Part shown: positions 22,264-33,439 of the stretch, one piece after another
How the letters are laid out: each line of letters begins with the position of its first letter
Position numbering within the stretch: position 1 is the first letter of the stretch
Source: Spirometra erinaceieuropaei
Lineage: Eukaryota > Platyhelminthes > Cestoda > Diphyllobothriidea > Diphyllobothriidae
Direction: 5' to 3'
Assembly: GCA_902702965.1 (NCBI GenBank)
Contig: CACRXP010000608.1
Span: 139,447 to 203,446 of the forward strand
Length of the DNA stretch: 64,000 nucleotides
Made by a program: the position numbers and the translations under genes
The notes under the pieces: generated by a model
What the model was told of the DNA's origin: nothing
The model's input: only the letters and a program-made list of their open reading frames with translations
Database searches by the model: none

Positions 22264-22272
22264 TGGTGACCC
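22264..22272 (+). promoter_or_regulatory. Primer binding site, tRNA-Trp type
   Basis: TGGTGACCC lies one base after the LTR end and is complementary to the 3' end of tRNA-Trp, the primer known for CsRn1-clade gypsy elements. The match decays after nine bases. Confidence 0.65.
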
Positions 22273-22494
22273 TGTATAGTGCATAGATCTTTCTGTTTCA
22301 TTTCTATGCATAAGTATTTCCATTCGGACTAATTCCCACTCTACTTTTTATTGATCAGATTATTTATCTAACCCTTATTTGATATTCGCGCTGTCTCACA
22401 TTTTCATCCAATACGAGCGCTACCCTTCAATCTCACTGTCAACGCGCCAGTCATCTACCCCAATTATCTGACCTCCGACCGAAATCGGCTAATT

Positions 22495-23271
22495 ATGTCC
22501 AAAGATTCTACCAGCCAACCGGTAGCCGGCATTCACACTTTTGACCTGCCAACCGTGTGGCTTGGTGACATCGCGTTGTGGCTGCGCGTTGTAGAGTCCC
22601 GTTTTGTCCTCCGTCAGATTACAGGAGAAGATACGAAAATTCACTATGTTGTGACAGCACTCCCAATGGATATCGCCACCGACCTTCGCGACATCATAGA
22701 TTGCTCGCCCACGGAAGCCCCTAATACTGCCCTAAAGGAGGCTCTCATTTGCCGCATATCCCTGTCAAGGCAAAAACGTCTGCAACGTTTAATTTCTGAG
22801 GAGGACCTCGGTGGCAGGAAGCTTACGCAGCTTCTTAAGCGTTTGGAGCAGTTGGCAGACGGACAAAAGCTGGATGTCACCATGTTCAAGCAACTTTTTC
22901 TCCAACGGTTACCTCCTTCTGTGCAAGCCATCCTTGCGCCTAGCATTCCTTCTTCGACTGTTCAGAGGCTCACAGAGACTGTTGACCGCATACTCGAGTA
23001 CTACCAGCCTCCTGTTACGGTAAACGTTGCTAGTCGAAACACAATTGCCCCACAATCGAGGATGCCATCAAACGCCTGGATGCCCTCACTCGAAGTTTCC
23101 CAGCTCCAGGCCACTCGTGTCTATAACCCTCGTAGTCCTGCAGTTACTCGCCGCCCGAGATCTCCCACTCGAAACCAACCCACAGTCGATGGCTTCTGTT
23201 GGTATCATCGCTGTCCCTCTCCGTACAAGTACAAGACACCTGCGTTGGAAAGCTCCCCTGCCGACCAGTAA
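22495..23271 (+). CDS. Gypsy Gag protein
   Basis: A 258-codon open frame with the standard gypsy capsid layout: an N-terminal LPTVWLGDIALWLRVVES segment (usually W-F-x2-x-E), then TKIHYVVTALP, a DLRDII block, LICRISLSRQKRLQRL, the KLTQLLKRLEQL helix and FLQRLPPSVQAIL (residues about 35-155). Near the C-terminus FCWYHRC (about residue 233) begins the C-H-C-C zinc motif of CsRn1-type Gags, but a frame change removes the last two cysteines, whose remnant is read in another frame about 20 codons on. Gag packages element RNA into cytoplasmic particles. The start at 22495 is the first ATG of the frame and lies 232 bases after the LTR. The frame is intact but its zinc motif is broken and the element lacks integrase, so it is non-autonomous. 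Confidence 0.85.
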   Translation: MSKDSTSQPVAGIHTFDLPTVWLGDIALWLRVVESRFVLRQITGEDTKIHYVVTALPMDIATDLRDIIDCSPTEAPNTALKEALICRISLSRQKRLQRLISEEDLGGRKLTQLLKRLEQLADGQKLDVTMFKQLFLQRLPPSVQAILAPSIPSSTVQRLTETVDRILEYYQPPVTVNVASRNTIAPQSRMPSNAWMPSLEVSQLQATRVYNPRSPAVTRRPRSPTRNQPTVDGFCWYHRCPSPYKYKTPALESSPADQ

Positions 23272-23816
23272 GGGCGACGTACTTGATCGGCACATCCTCT
23301 CCCAGTCGCTTTCTCCACATCTATTACAGGATTTCCTGTCGTAATTTTCTCATGGATACTGGTGCGGAGATCAGTCTAATCCCACCCACCTTGACTGAGC
23401 GTAAGTCAGTAAACTCTTCATTTTTCCTCCCAGCAGCCAACAAGACTTCTATTAAAACTTTTGGTCAACGATCCCTAGCGCTAAATTTGGGTCTAAGACG
23501 TTCATTTCGTTGGCTTTTTACTATCGCTGATGTTCATAGTACCATTCGCGGTGCTGATTTTATATCCTTTTCGGTCTCCTTGTTGACATCAAGTCCAATA
23601 AATTATTTGATCCTTAGACTTCTTTACAGTCTAAACGCTCCACTCGTACCCTTTCAACACCTAATCCGCGCATTTAAGCAATCCCTTCGTCTACTCCCTA
23701 TCATCGTTTACTTGCGGAATTCCCATCTATCACGTGACCCTTACATGACCCCCCTAACCAACCTATCAAGCATTCTATTGCACATTATATTTAACTACTG
23801 GACCACCCGTGTTTAG
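23260..23816 (+). pseudogene. Gypsy aspartic protease region
   Basis: NFLMDTGAEISLIPP carries the retropepsin Asp-Thr-Gly-Ala active site (DTGA codons 23355-23366). TFGQRSLALNLGLRRSFRW and FTIADV follow, then GADFISF, the usual order of a gypsy protease with its flap and C-terminal GADFL. The protease would cut Gag-Pol. The frame overlaps the end of gag in a different phase, as in elements using frameshift expression, but here that may also come from an indel. Downstream of about 23640 the linker to RT is readable but rough. Confidence 0.8.
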
Positions 23817-24500
23817 CCGTCCCTGTCGTTTAGCCGCCGATAAGTTAGCCATAGCCAAGGCTGGATTCAGTCACATGATGGACCTAGGCATAGTCGGGCC
23901 TTCCACTAGTCCACGGGCTGCACCTCTACATATAATGGTGTACAAAAGGTCTCTCGTTGACTGACGCCCATGCGGGGATTACCGGCGGTTAAACACCTGC
24001 ACTGTGCCTGACAGGTACCCACCTCCCCATCTCCACGACTTTTCATCTAGCCTAGCCGGAGCAACCATATGTTCCAAGATTGACTTAGTCAAAGCTTTCC
24101 ATCAGGTACCTGTTGCTCCATAAGACGTTCCCAAAACGGCGATTACAACACCATTTGATATGTTCGAGTTTGTCAGGTTACCTATTTGGCTACGCAACTC
24201 CGTTCAAAATTTTCAACGTTTCATCAACGAAAGCCTCCGCGACTTGCCTTTCGTCTTTGTCTATGTCGACGATGTTCTGGTAGCAAGTTTCAGTGAACAC
24301 AAACACCTACAAAATTTACGTCTCATTTTTGAACGATTGAGCCAATTTGGCGTTTTCACTAGTATTTCCGAATGCGTTTTTAGTGTGCAGTAGCTGTTTT
24401 CCATACGACATCGCGTAGATGCTTTTGGTTGTCATCTCATAGATGCCAAAGTTTCAGCTTTTCGCGATTTCCCTTACCCCACAGACTCCTCCCCTTACGC
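23790..24500 (+). pseudogene. Gypsy reverse transcriptase, truncated
   Basis: Blocks in order: [29 protein letters not shown] (about 23978), [17 protein letters not shown] (24073, holding the first catalytic Asp), TPFDMFEF, the FGLRN block altered to IWLRN, and FVYVDDVLVAS (YVDD at 24262-24273). FDAFGCHLIDAKV-like sequence ends near 24450. There are several frame changes, a stop after VPVAP, and a second stop at 24391 after the palm. RNase H and integrase are absent, so this copy cannot transpose alone. Confidence 0.82.
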
Positions 24501-24623
24501 GCAACGGTCGTCATGTCCGTTCTCCCGACCATTACCAACTTGTACAATATGCATAACACTCCCACCTTCTCCTTCTATTAACAATAATTTTTTTGAACTC
24601 CGTCATCCTAGGAGGGAGAGTAT

Positions 24624-24837
24624 TGTAGTGACATTTAAGTCCGTTTAGTTTTAATCAGTTACAGTACGCTTTTTAAAGAACTTGACACAACTTTGGATGA
24701 GACATAGAACAAGCACGTGCATTTTTACCTGTTGACGACTTTGTCCTTATTTACTAGTTTGTAACTGTTGCAATACTGTTATCTTCGTTTCCTGGATAGC
24801 CTACTCACTGTGCCCAACTAATGGGTTTATCCCCACA
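24624..24837 (+). repeat. 3' LTR of nested gypsy element
   Basis: Preceded by the purine-rich tract at 24610-24620. The shared LTR end is placed at 24837 by alignment with 22262. PLE-B coding resumes within about 10 bases. Confidence 0.88.
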
Positions 24838-25800
24838 TTTAAACCCTTGCCGACATTTTTATGGGTCCCTTAGAAGAAAAGTTGTCCTCCAAGTTGAATA
24901 TGAACGCGCCATACAAACGATATGTGGATGATATTTTACTATTGTTAATAAGAACGAGGAAGCCGAAGATCCACTTGTTACCATAAGTAGTCCCCATCAG
25001 AAGTTCAAGTTCACAATGAAAAAGGAGCAGTGTAACAAGCTATCTTTCCTGGATGCTCTCATGACGAGGCAAGAAGATGGTTCAATAAGCCGATCGGTTT
25101 TCCAAAAGGATACATGGAAGGGTCAAGACCTACACTTCCTAAGCTTTATGCCAATACAAGGAAAGCGAAATCTGGTTTATCCTCCTTTCTGCATAGCGAG
25201 AAACGCTTGCCCTATTGAAGCACTGGCTACTGGAACTTCTTGCATCAAAGCAGGCCTACTTAAACGTGGATATAAAATAAGTTTCATCCAAAATTACAAT
25301 AATACCTTAAGGCCAAAATTGACGGGGAACTCAGTTCAAAAAAAGCCCGATGTAATATCTTTTCCTTTTAAGGGTGACAGCATTTCAAATACCACTAAGC
25401 GGCTATTGAGATGCGTCACTGAAAGCACATACAATACAGCTGAACACATATTCTACAGTCCCACTAAGGTCATCCCACTTCCACGGACAAAGGATGCCTT
25501 GCCATTGCACGCCACGTCAGATTGTGTTTACGAATTCACGTGCACTTGTTGATGCAAGTACATTGGGCGAACGCAAAGGCCATTGGCAGCCAGGTCATTT
25601 GAGCATCTGCCTAAATGGCTTCTATAGCAGGAGAATAAAATTCTACGGTCTTCCATCACAAAGCACCTCCTAGATTACTATCATTCCGTTGACCCTAAAA
25701 CATATTTTTTAGTATTAGTTAAGACGCGAACAGCTCGGATACTTCGCTACTTAAGGCAGCCTACATACGGCGGGAGAAACTCGAATTTTGCAACCAGTCA
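24838..25800 (+). pseudogene. Penelope-like element (family B), RT C-terminus and GIY-YIG, downstream of nested gypsy
   Basis: Continues the frame cut at 22050: LADIFMGPLEEKL, then KRYVDDILLL (YVDD at about 24930), a frameshift, HQKFKFTM and LSFLDALMTR (RT end), and a long linker. A GIY-YIG module follows, with CVYEFTCTC at about 25528, an in-frame TGA, CKYIGRTQRPLAAR and FEHLP, then further C-terminal similarity to about 25790. The Cys-rich CxC-x3-YIGRT arrangement is typical of the Neptune/Poseidon-like PLE branch, unlike the YVGETG form of family A. The in-frame stop lies between the two halves of the endonuclease motif. Dead copy, readable over almost the full protein once the insertion is ignored. 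Confidence 0.87.
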
Positions 25801-26114
25801 GATCACATTGTCAACTTAAAGTTTCCCTGGTAAACCTCAGCATTTGATTTGCACACCTCCTCTGCGTGCTAACTTCCCTGTTTTCTTTCCTAAGACGGGC
25901 TTTCAATTTACCCTTTTATTGATTAGTCTGCGTGCAGTCTACGATGACCTTGCTGTTTTATACTAATTTTATCTGTAGAAGTTCAAATTTATGTATCTTT
26001 CTCATTTTTTATCTCTGCTATGCAACGACAGGCTGCAGGCCGTCACGGAATTTATTGGTTCCAACAACTTCTGCTGTCTATGCTTGCTTCAAACTCATCC
26101 CGAGGAAATATTGT
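25801..26114. other. No recognisable gene
   Basis: AT-rich region after the PLE-B 3' end. I saw no hammerhead core here, unlike family A. Confidence 0.45.
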
Positions 26115-26425
26115 TCCAAGTTATTAGTCGTCATTGACCAGCCATACCCAACCCCAGGTTTTGCAACACCTAATGCTTGATTCCGCGACCTGCTGGTTAG
26201 AAGTCAAATGACCTAACCACTGAGCCACGGGCTCGTTGCTCTGTCGGTTGCTATCGTGCACATACAATGGTAGAGGGACGTTGACCGACCGCGATACGGG
26301 ACACATTCGCCCCGTCTTGTGTCTTGGGTCCCAATTTCGATCCCCGCCAGCAGTTGCTCAGCGGCTAGTAGTGTGTGGCCCGTAACGCGATCGGTAGGCG
26401 CAGCCTCCGTCAACGATAAGTGACC
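26115..26425 (-). repeat. SINE family 1 copy, reverse strand
   Basis: On the minus strand it reads CGAGCCCGTGGCTCAGTGG (A box) then, about 40 bases later, a damaged B box (CGGAATCAAGC), then GGGGTTGGGTATGGCTGG and ACGACTAATAA. This order matches the units at 53.95-54.43 kb. The upstream body (26240-26420) also resembles the spacer between those units. Confidence 0.65.
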
Positions 26426-26429
26426 CATA

Positions 26430-28317
26430 AACGACCATTATATTTCCTTTCCTGTTGTTTGGTAAACCTCTCCCCTATAATCGCTCCTAGGACAGTTGTC
26501 TAGAACATTCTACGTAGATGTTTCAGTACTTCCGGTCGTCCTATTTATGAGTGGACTATTGCCATAAGATTCACCTAAAAGATATCATAAACCACTTCTA
26601 GCTGTCTCTCATTATCGCCACTAAAAATTTACGAGTCCTGATTTTTTGCCTAATATGAGTGTCGAAAATCCCAATTCCCTACATGCCGTCTGACTGGCAT
26701 GTTCTTATTTATGGACCCGCTTCATGAAAAAGAAGCGAATGGTTTATCCGCAGTCCACTTTCCATGGACAATTGAGCATACCATGCCTGATCACATGTAA
26801 TTGCTCTTCAGAAATGTTTCACTTAGTCAGGAACTCTGCTGTTCGTATTAACAGCTCGACCAGACCGGAGAAGCTTGTCCCTCATCTGGTTTCCGGAGGA
26901 TCTCAGAGTGAGTAACGCTGTCCGTCGACTATCAGTACGCCCCACTGCTCCGACAGATTGTAGCAAACGAATATTTCCCTTTCTAACACAGCCGCTCTGC
27001 CACTACCTGCCTCCTCACTAGATAAGAAGTAAGCATCCGCTCAACTGCCAACTAGTAACTGTCGTACCTAGTCTGCCTACCGTCTGGAATCCCCGAAAGG
27101 GGGGTTTTCGTGTCGGTATTCCCGACTTTTAATTCCCCGGCTAGGCGGGTGATCCAAAGTTTTCTTCAGAAGTGTTGCCACGATTTTCTCACTTGTAAAC
27201 AGACTTAACTACTGCCAGGGAGAAACCAACTGATCCGTTTACAAAGAAGTATATAAGACATTTATTTAATCCCTACTAGTTATGAAACGTTCAAGACAAG
27301 AAGTTTTTTTGAAATAAGACGGACACCACGCAGAAGAATTCTTAGTTAATGAGCTAATAGAAACTGTCGGTAACCGCCATCTTTATGTCAGGCGAGAAAA
27401 CGCAACGCGTGTGGATAGGTAGGCTTTGCATTGTGTCTTCTTGAGGCACTTCCATTTGAGAGAAAATGAACCGTTCTTTTTCTAGCGATGATCCGAATAC
27501 CCAACGGACTAAATAATTTAAGGCACTCCTCGCCAGTTTTGCCCTCGTTACACACTCGCGCAGAGTAGGTTAATTTTGGAAAGTGACGCCTGTGTTTGAA
27601 AAAGAATGTTGGGACATCCCGCAGCCCCGATAAGCAGGGCGAAAGTGAGGACCGCGCCTGGCTCAAGAGTTTACCATTTGGCAAACAGTCGCTGCCACAT
27701 TAGGAACTATAAATCATTTTGGCCCGGGGTGGACTGGCATTCATCTGTTATGGCACTAAATATACCTAATCCCCGCCAGAATGCACAATGACAACGACGA
27801 AAGTTGTGGAAATTCGGTGACGAAAGTTAGCTTGAGAAAACAGAATACATTTGTAAAGACTCAAAAACTGCCTCTTCAAGTATTTAATCCTACCCCTCGC
27901 ACTGCATCAAATGCTGTCAGTTTCAAATTTCTAGTCCTAGGATTGTCGAGCAAAAAGTTGTTCGTAAGCTACATCATGTTATCGATTGCTGTTTTAAACC
28001 AGACTTTGCTAAATGATGTTCCGGAGTCATGTAGTATTCGATCGAGCGCTAAAACCGTTTATTAAAATGTGTTCTGACATGTACGTAAGCTAAATGTCTG
28101 CCACCAAAATAAAGTTTCCTGGAGGACACACGGGCGTTCAGAGATGCGATCGTGAGTTCATTCTATGGTCAAGTCCGTGTACAACAAATTGGGATACCGA
28201 CTTTCTGCCCTCCATCATGGACGACCACAGGAAACGGGGCTGTTGGATGATGAAGCAAATCAGTCGGATGCCATTTCAGGTTGTCTCATATTACCGAACT
28301 TGGGTTGACACGTGAGT
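26430..28317. other. No recognisable gene
   Basis: Frames up to 98 codons (27388-27684, minus) with no motif. Nothing else placed. Confidence 0.45.
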
Positions 28318-28700
28318 AGTCTGGAGCACCTACCAGAAAATACACAGGGAACGCCGGGGACCCACTGATGAGCCGACTCCCTACAGCTGTGTCATGCAGC
28401 GACAGAATATCGGCGGAAACGTGTCTGGGCTCTTAGCTGGTACCCGTGCTGCCAGTATGGTATATCGTGCTATCTCAGTACACACTACTGGCTGGCTGCT
28501 GGCAGTTATGAATATAACGCGATTATTCCGCAGTGACTGATGAAATTCGGCCTAAGTATTTTTATCAAAATTCAGTCTGAGCCTATGAGTTTCGAATAGA
28601 CTGATTTACCCCAAGTTAGCGGTTATTTGCTGAAGAAATTAAAAAGCTGAAAATCCCTAATGCCTACCTCCTCCAAGTTGGAAAGCCTACTCCGAAACCG
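28318..28700 (+). mobile_element. Old single copy of the hammerhead-bearing retrozyme-like repeat
   Basis: Colinear with the 346-bp unit of 9.2-10.2 kb over its whole length and slightly more than one unit (the CCTACCAGAAAA start recurs, diverged, near 28680), implying at least 1.1 units. Substantially diverged, yet the hammerhead core at 28361-28429 is almost intact. Confidence 0.75.
28361..28429 (+). ncRNA. Type I hammerhead ribozyme, diverged copy
   Basis: CCCA / CTGATGA (28365-28371) / GCCGA ... TCGGC / GAAA (28416-28419) / CGTG / UC / TGGG (28426-28429). One extra G sits between stem II and GAAA and stem III is shortened. Stem I and all other core bases are kept. Confidence 0.72.
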
Positions 28701-29589
28701 TGTTATCTGAACTAAACTGCATTACTAACGCATCCGCGCGTCCATGCGGTAGAATCTGCGCGTGTGATTGAGCACACAGTTAATAGCTGTGCCCTCACAC
28801 GAGAGACAGAAGATCGGTCAAGTTTATTTGCTGGTTAAACCTGAGTGACTTTCACGGATGTTTTATGATCGCAGGGCTAAGCAGGATCCGTTTTAACTGG
28901 CTGTTCTCGTTTAAAGCCCGAGCTGGCGATTACATAATCACGAGCACCCGCTAATAGAGAACTATTACAGACAGACACAAGACGGAATGTAGTAAGCATT
29001 ATTGGCGTAAGTAGTCTTCAAACCAAGTTTTCCCTTGACTTGACAATACTTGAGTTTAAAACCTGCTTTTTGGGATACTGAATTTGGAGTTAGGTTGGGC
29101 GCTAAAAACAGGCAAGCAAAGATGGCAATAATTCTCATCTGGTTCGTTCAAAACCGTTTAGAATGACTGCAATCAGACACTAGACAAACCACAATGAAAC
29201 CACATTCAGGAGGACTAGTTAGGGAGGGTAAAGGCAAAGAGAAGATACCACATATAAAAGCCAGTTGCAGTTGTTGTTTTGAGCCTGCATTCCGGCCGCA
29301 CAGGCAAAATGTCTGACCAAATAACTCTTTAAACGAGTCAAAATATAATTTTGAACTTGGGTATAAGGACAAATGCGTCAGGTCTCTGAAAGGTTCTCAA
29401 AGCCTTCAAAGTAAACTAAAATGAGGTAACTGCATTCTTTACAGTTACTTATTTGTCCTAATCCATTTTAAAATGACTGTCAGAAGAGTAATCTGACAGC
29501 CTGTTGAAGGGGGGTTTACGAAAAAACGAAATTTATTCCGACATGAAGCAGTGAATGGAGCTAACTGACTCCGGCTTGAGTGCATGTTC
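28701..29589. other. No recognisable gene
   Basis: Only short frames, no placed repeat. Confidence 0.4.
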
Positions 29590-29920
29590 GATGTTTAACA
29601 CTGAAACCAGGAAAGTGGCGTGCATGCTTTCTACAAAATATATTTGAACTTATATGTCCATCGACAAATGATAGAAATAACGCCTACAAATAAAGTAGTC
29701 GATTTTACCGAATGCACTGTTGGCAGGAGGCCAAAAATAAATGAATTTGAAAACCAACATCCTGGCATGTCTGAAATATAACTATATTAAACGGCATGAA
29801 AATAAATATTACAACGTCACTTAGTAACCCTTCTTAGACGAATGCACATTTCATAATTTCGGTCAATATTTCATGAGATCGCTCACCGACTATATGTCTC
29901 ACCATTTCGAGCAGCTTTTA
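29590..29920 (+). repeat. Interspersed repeat, copy 2 of 3
   Basis: Shares AAAATATATTTGAA, CCATCGA, TTTTACCGA, an AGGCCAAAA block, ACATCCTG and CATGAGATCG in the same order with 47570-47880, and the middle part with 10341-10520. Confidence 0.6.
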
Positions 29921-32900
29921 GAAACACCAAACTATTAACAGAAAATTAAATTCTGAACTCATTAGACGAAGTCTCAATGCAGGATTGTATTTCTTGAAAT
30001 AAATAATTAAGCAAGGCTCCCAATACACTAGAAGTATTATTAAATGTTGCAAATATTTATAAATTTGGGCAATCAAAGGTTTAATCATAATTTTGGACAT
30101 AAGTGCGCACAAAGGATGACCATTTCAAAGTGCTTATTAGTTAATAATGTTGGATCCGGTAAACCATTAGAGAGAATACTGTCGGGTAGTATTCTTGAAA
30201 AAGACCTTCACTTTTGAGCTGTGTTAACTAATTTGCAAGTTCCGAGCAAATTTAATTCTTCGCTGCTCTGGGCTATTTATGCACGTTTGCTTGCAGCCAT
30301 TAAGGTCCAGCGATCGCACACACACACAACAATTCTGAAGCACCCAGATGTCCAGACGGGCATTAATAACGTGTCGGATGAGTAATCGACCACTTCAACC
30401 GGGCAGGCTGGCCTCCATATTGCCCAGCGTAATTAGGATTGGAATCAACACACCATATGTGCGGTCAACTGTGTTCAGTCACTTTAAACCAAGGTTGATT
30501 TTATTTCAAATAATACACAGGCCTCTGTTTTTAGGTGAATATGACCAGAGCGCAGGAGATTGACGCATGAATTTATTGCCCATTGTAATGACTGACCGTT
30601 TACGTCTGCTTGATTTTTTACAAGACGACAAAAGATGATAATATAGTGGGGATTGGCAGTAAGTAGAACAGCGTGGTGCATCTGTGGCTGCCAATTTGTA
30701 TCCCGCTTTGTGAAAGATTTGGATCCCAATAAGAACTTTGCTATGAACAGTTATGAATGAGATCACGTCAACACAATAATAACGCATTTTGGACCCGCGC
30801 GGGTGGTGAAAACATTTTGCTGAATGCAGCCAAACAGAAAATTTATGTTTGCAGATAGCAACATTAGGCTTTGACAGCCCATCTAAATGGCCAAATACTT
30901 AGTTATAAACAAAAAACGGACTAGTATTCTACATGCATTCCAGATTATTGGGAGTACGCAAAATCCTGCATTGGCACCAAACCGTTTGATAAAGTGGCCC
31001 GTGTACACGGTTTGCCATCATCAGTTGACTTGTTACTAGAATTACACCTGCCTGAATGAGAAGACACCGAATTCCCGAATGGGACGTGGAATAAAAAATA
31101 GGATTTGGTTAGATTTGCGCTGCTAGTAGGAGTCTGACATAACTGGAAGAGTAAGCGTGCATTGTGATGCGTCATGTCTCTGCTGAATATTAATCGAATC
31201 GCTCGTCTTTAAACGACCCCTATCACGAGTTTCACTTCTCTGTAATGGTAACAAGGTAAACTAGGTTAACCGGATCATCTGAAAGCGAGTTAATATTAAA
31301 AAAGTAGCGATTTTAATCATTTTGAAAACCATCTATGACGTATTTCCTCAGGAGTCTAAAAATACTTGTATGTTCTGCACCCTAAAAGTCTGTTCATATT
31401 TCGAAAACTACAAGTTTATGGCCAATTACAAGATATTGGAGGACACTTGGAGCAACTAATAATTTCATTAAATTCATCGAAATGTGTATGCGTGAATATT
31501 GACATCCCCATGTATGCGACTCGACTTCTCAGACTGTCCATAACTTAACTACTATGCAAGACTCTTTTTTTTTCTTCCGAAAAGAGCCATTTGATAACCA
31601 AACACTTCAGAAAGTAGGAATTTTCGTGGTTCTTTAAAAGCAACCCATGGTACTTATAACAGAAAAGAAAAAGCATTGTGCGTGCATATTGACATGGTAG
31701 CGTTTGTATGTCAGCAGATCTCTATTAAAGTGGAATGTTTCGCGAAACATCTTGCATATAAATTACTAAACTCGCTGTTTCCCGATGGACAGAATGAAAG
31801 GCCGTCACCGAGGTACGTAGCTGTTAACTGTTTGTGGTCATTGCAACTCAACGATTTGTTTGGCGCACCCATTTCTCATTTGAATGTCCCAAATGGGCGG
31901 AATTTCGTTCTCCTATCAGACACATTCTGATACTGCTCCTACACCACGCCAGAGAAGGCCATTGTGAGAGTGCTGGTGGGCTTTTGTCCCAGCTGTTCGT
32001 ATACTTGGTATTTTCGCCCATCGCGAAGGCAAGTGTAGGAATGACAGCGTTTCAATAAGTATACATTATCCTATGGCCATAGGCCTGATCAGTAGCCACA
32101 GGGGGGCCAACGTACCTGTGACAATCAAAAACGTGCAGACTTCCGCAGGTTTGGTGTACTCCTTGTGTATCCTTTTGCAGTCTCATATGTTGTTTCCCGG
32201 GATTTTGAGGAATGAGATACCGTATCGCTTATGGGAGAACGAAACACCCCTCCCCCGCGGTCATTCGTTATAGTTGAGGCAACGCTTGAAGAATTCACGC
32301 CAGAGGTCAACCTCGAACGAGTTGGCCGCAGTAACTGCACTATTAAAAGCGTTAGCAGAGGCGCTTAGTGCAGGGAAATTACCCCTTTGGCGGCGAATGA
32401 AGTCGTATACGAGGACTGCTCATAGCTCTCCCACCCACTGGGCTTTGCGCTCTTTTGCATCATAGTTGTTCGTAATTTTACAGAGTTGCAGGATCAGGTA
32501 GAATTATATCGGTGAAAGACTTTCGAGTGAATGGACGGACGTAATTGTGGAGGCACTGTCGGGGTAATCTGAGAATCTGTGAGACGCATGGCAACCGAAG
32601 ACTTCAATGGTCACCATATTGTGGTGCGTTCTTATAAAACTGGGGTGAGAACAAGAACTGGTTTCCTATTCTTAAAGCATCGGACGTAGTGATCTGTTGT
32701 AATTTTAGTACATGATAATGTTTGGCGCAGGATATTTTGTGAGCGACTCGGAAGCAGTGGAATATCGATTACTTACTACGTGATGTGATAACATTATTGC
32801 CGAGGTAAAGCATGCGACACAATTTAAGGCGATTCCTGGGCTGATGCGGTTCAGCAGCAAGCATTCTCCGTTCCGCCGGGTTCCTTATCCTCCACCACCC

Positions 32901-33430
32901 GCGTATAAATGTATTGGGGAGGTAGCACCTATCGGTCTGTCTCTGAAATGAGAAAATGGTTGTCTGTCATCCTCCAGGTAGCCTCATTCATAGTGACACG
33001 AAGTTTCATGAAATATTCCACTAGAAAAAAAGATTTATTTTGGCATGAAAGGCTTTGTACGTATGGAAATTTCCTTGGTCCTCCAGTGGTTCTCTATCCA
33101 CCGATTTATAGGAAGTGTTTTAAAATTACGCAGGTTTATAGGTATCCACGAGACAGAAGGGCGGGCTGAAAAGAGGAAGAGGTTTTCAACTTTTTGAAGT
33201 TTGCAACATAAGCAGTATTATTTTAGAAGAACGGCTAAAGACCATACATGTGCTTTTGACAAATTCTCGTCAGACCAGTCCATTTATATGGAATACGAGT
33301 AAAACATGTGAGTGATAAGAAAAATTGATTGCATTTCGTCATCCAATACAAGTGGGACGTGGGAATATGGGGAGGGGAGTAATAAGTGAAATTGAGCTAG
33401 GAGGCTGTGAGGATCAAGGAACAGGGCTCG
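29921..33430. other. No recognisable gene
   Basis: AT-rich, with a short (CA)n at 30317-30329. Frames of up to 93 codons overlap on both strands without motifs. Nothing I could assign. Confidence 0.45.
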
Positions 33431-33439
33431 GATGAGTGT

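Larger units (their letters stand above)
22051..24837 (+). mobile_element. CsRn1-like Ty3/gypsy LTR retrotransposon, internally deleted, inserted in a PLE
   Basis: LTR, PBS, gag, protease, partial RT, purine-rich tract (AGGAGGGAGAG, 24610-24620), LTR, total about 2.8 kb. Only about 120 bp separate the last readable pol sequence from the 3' LTR, so RNase H and integrase are lost. The element splits a PLE reverse transcriptase between the codons for GSPHGP and LADIFMG. No clear target duplication remains. Confidence 0.85.

Noticed and set aside
25801..26114. Hammerhead at the family B PLE 3' end
   Set aside because: No CTGANGA and GAAA pair at a suitable distance was found.
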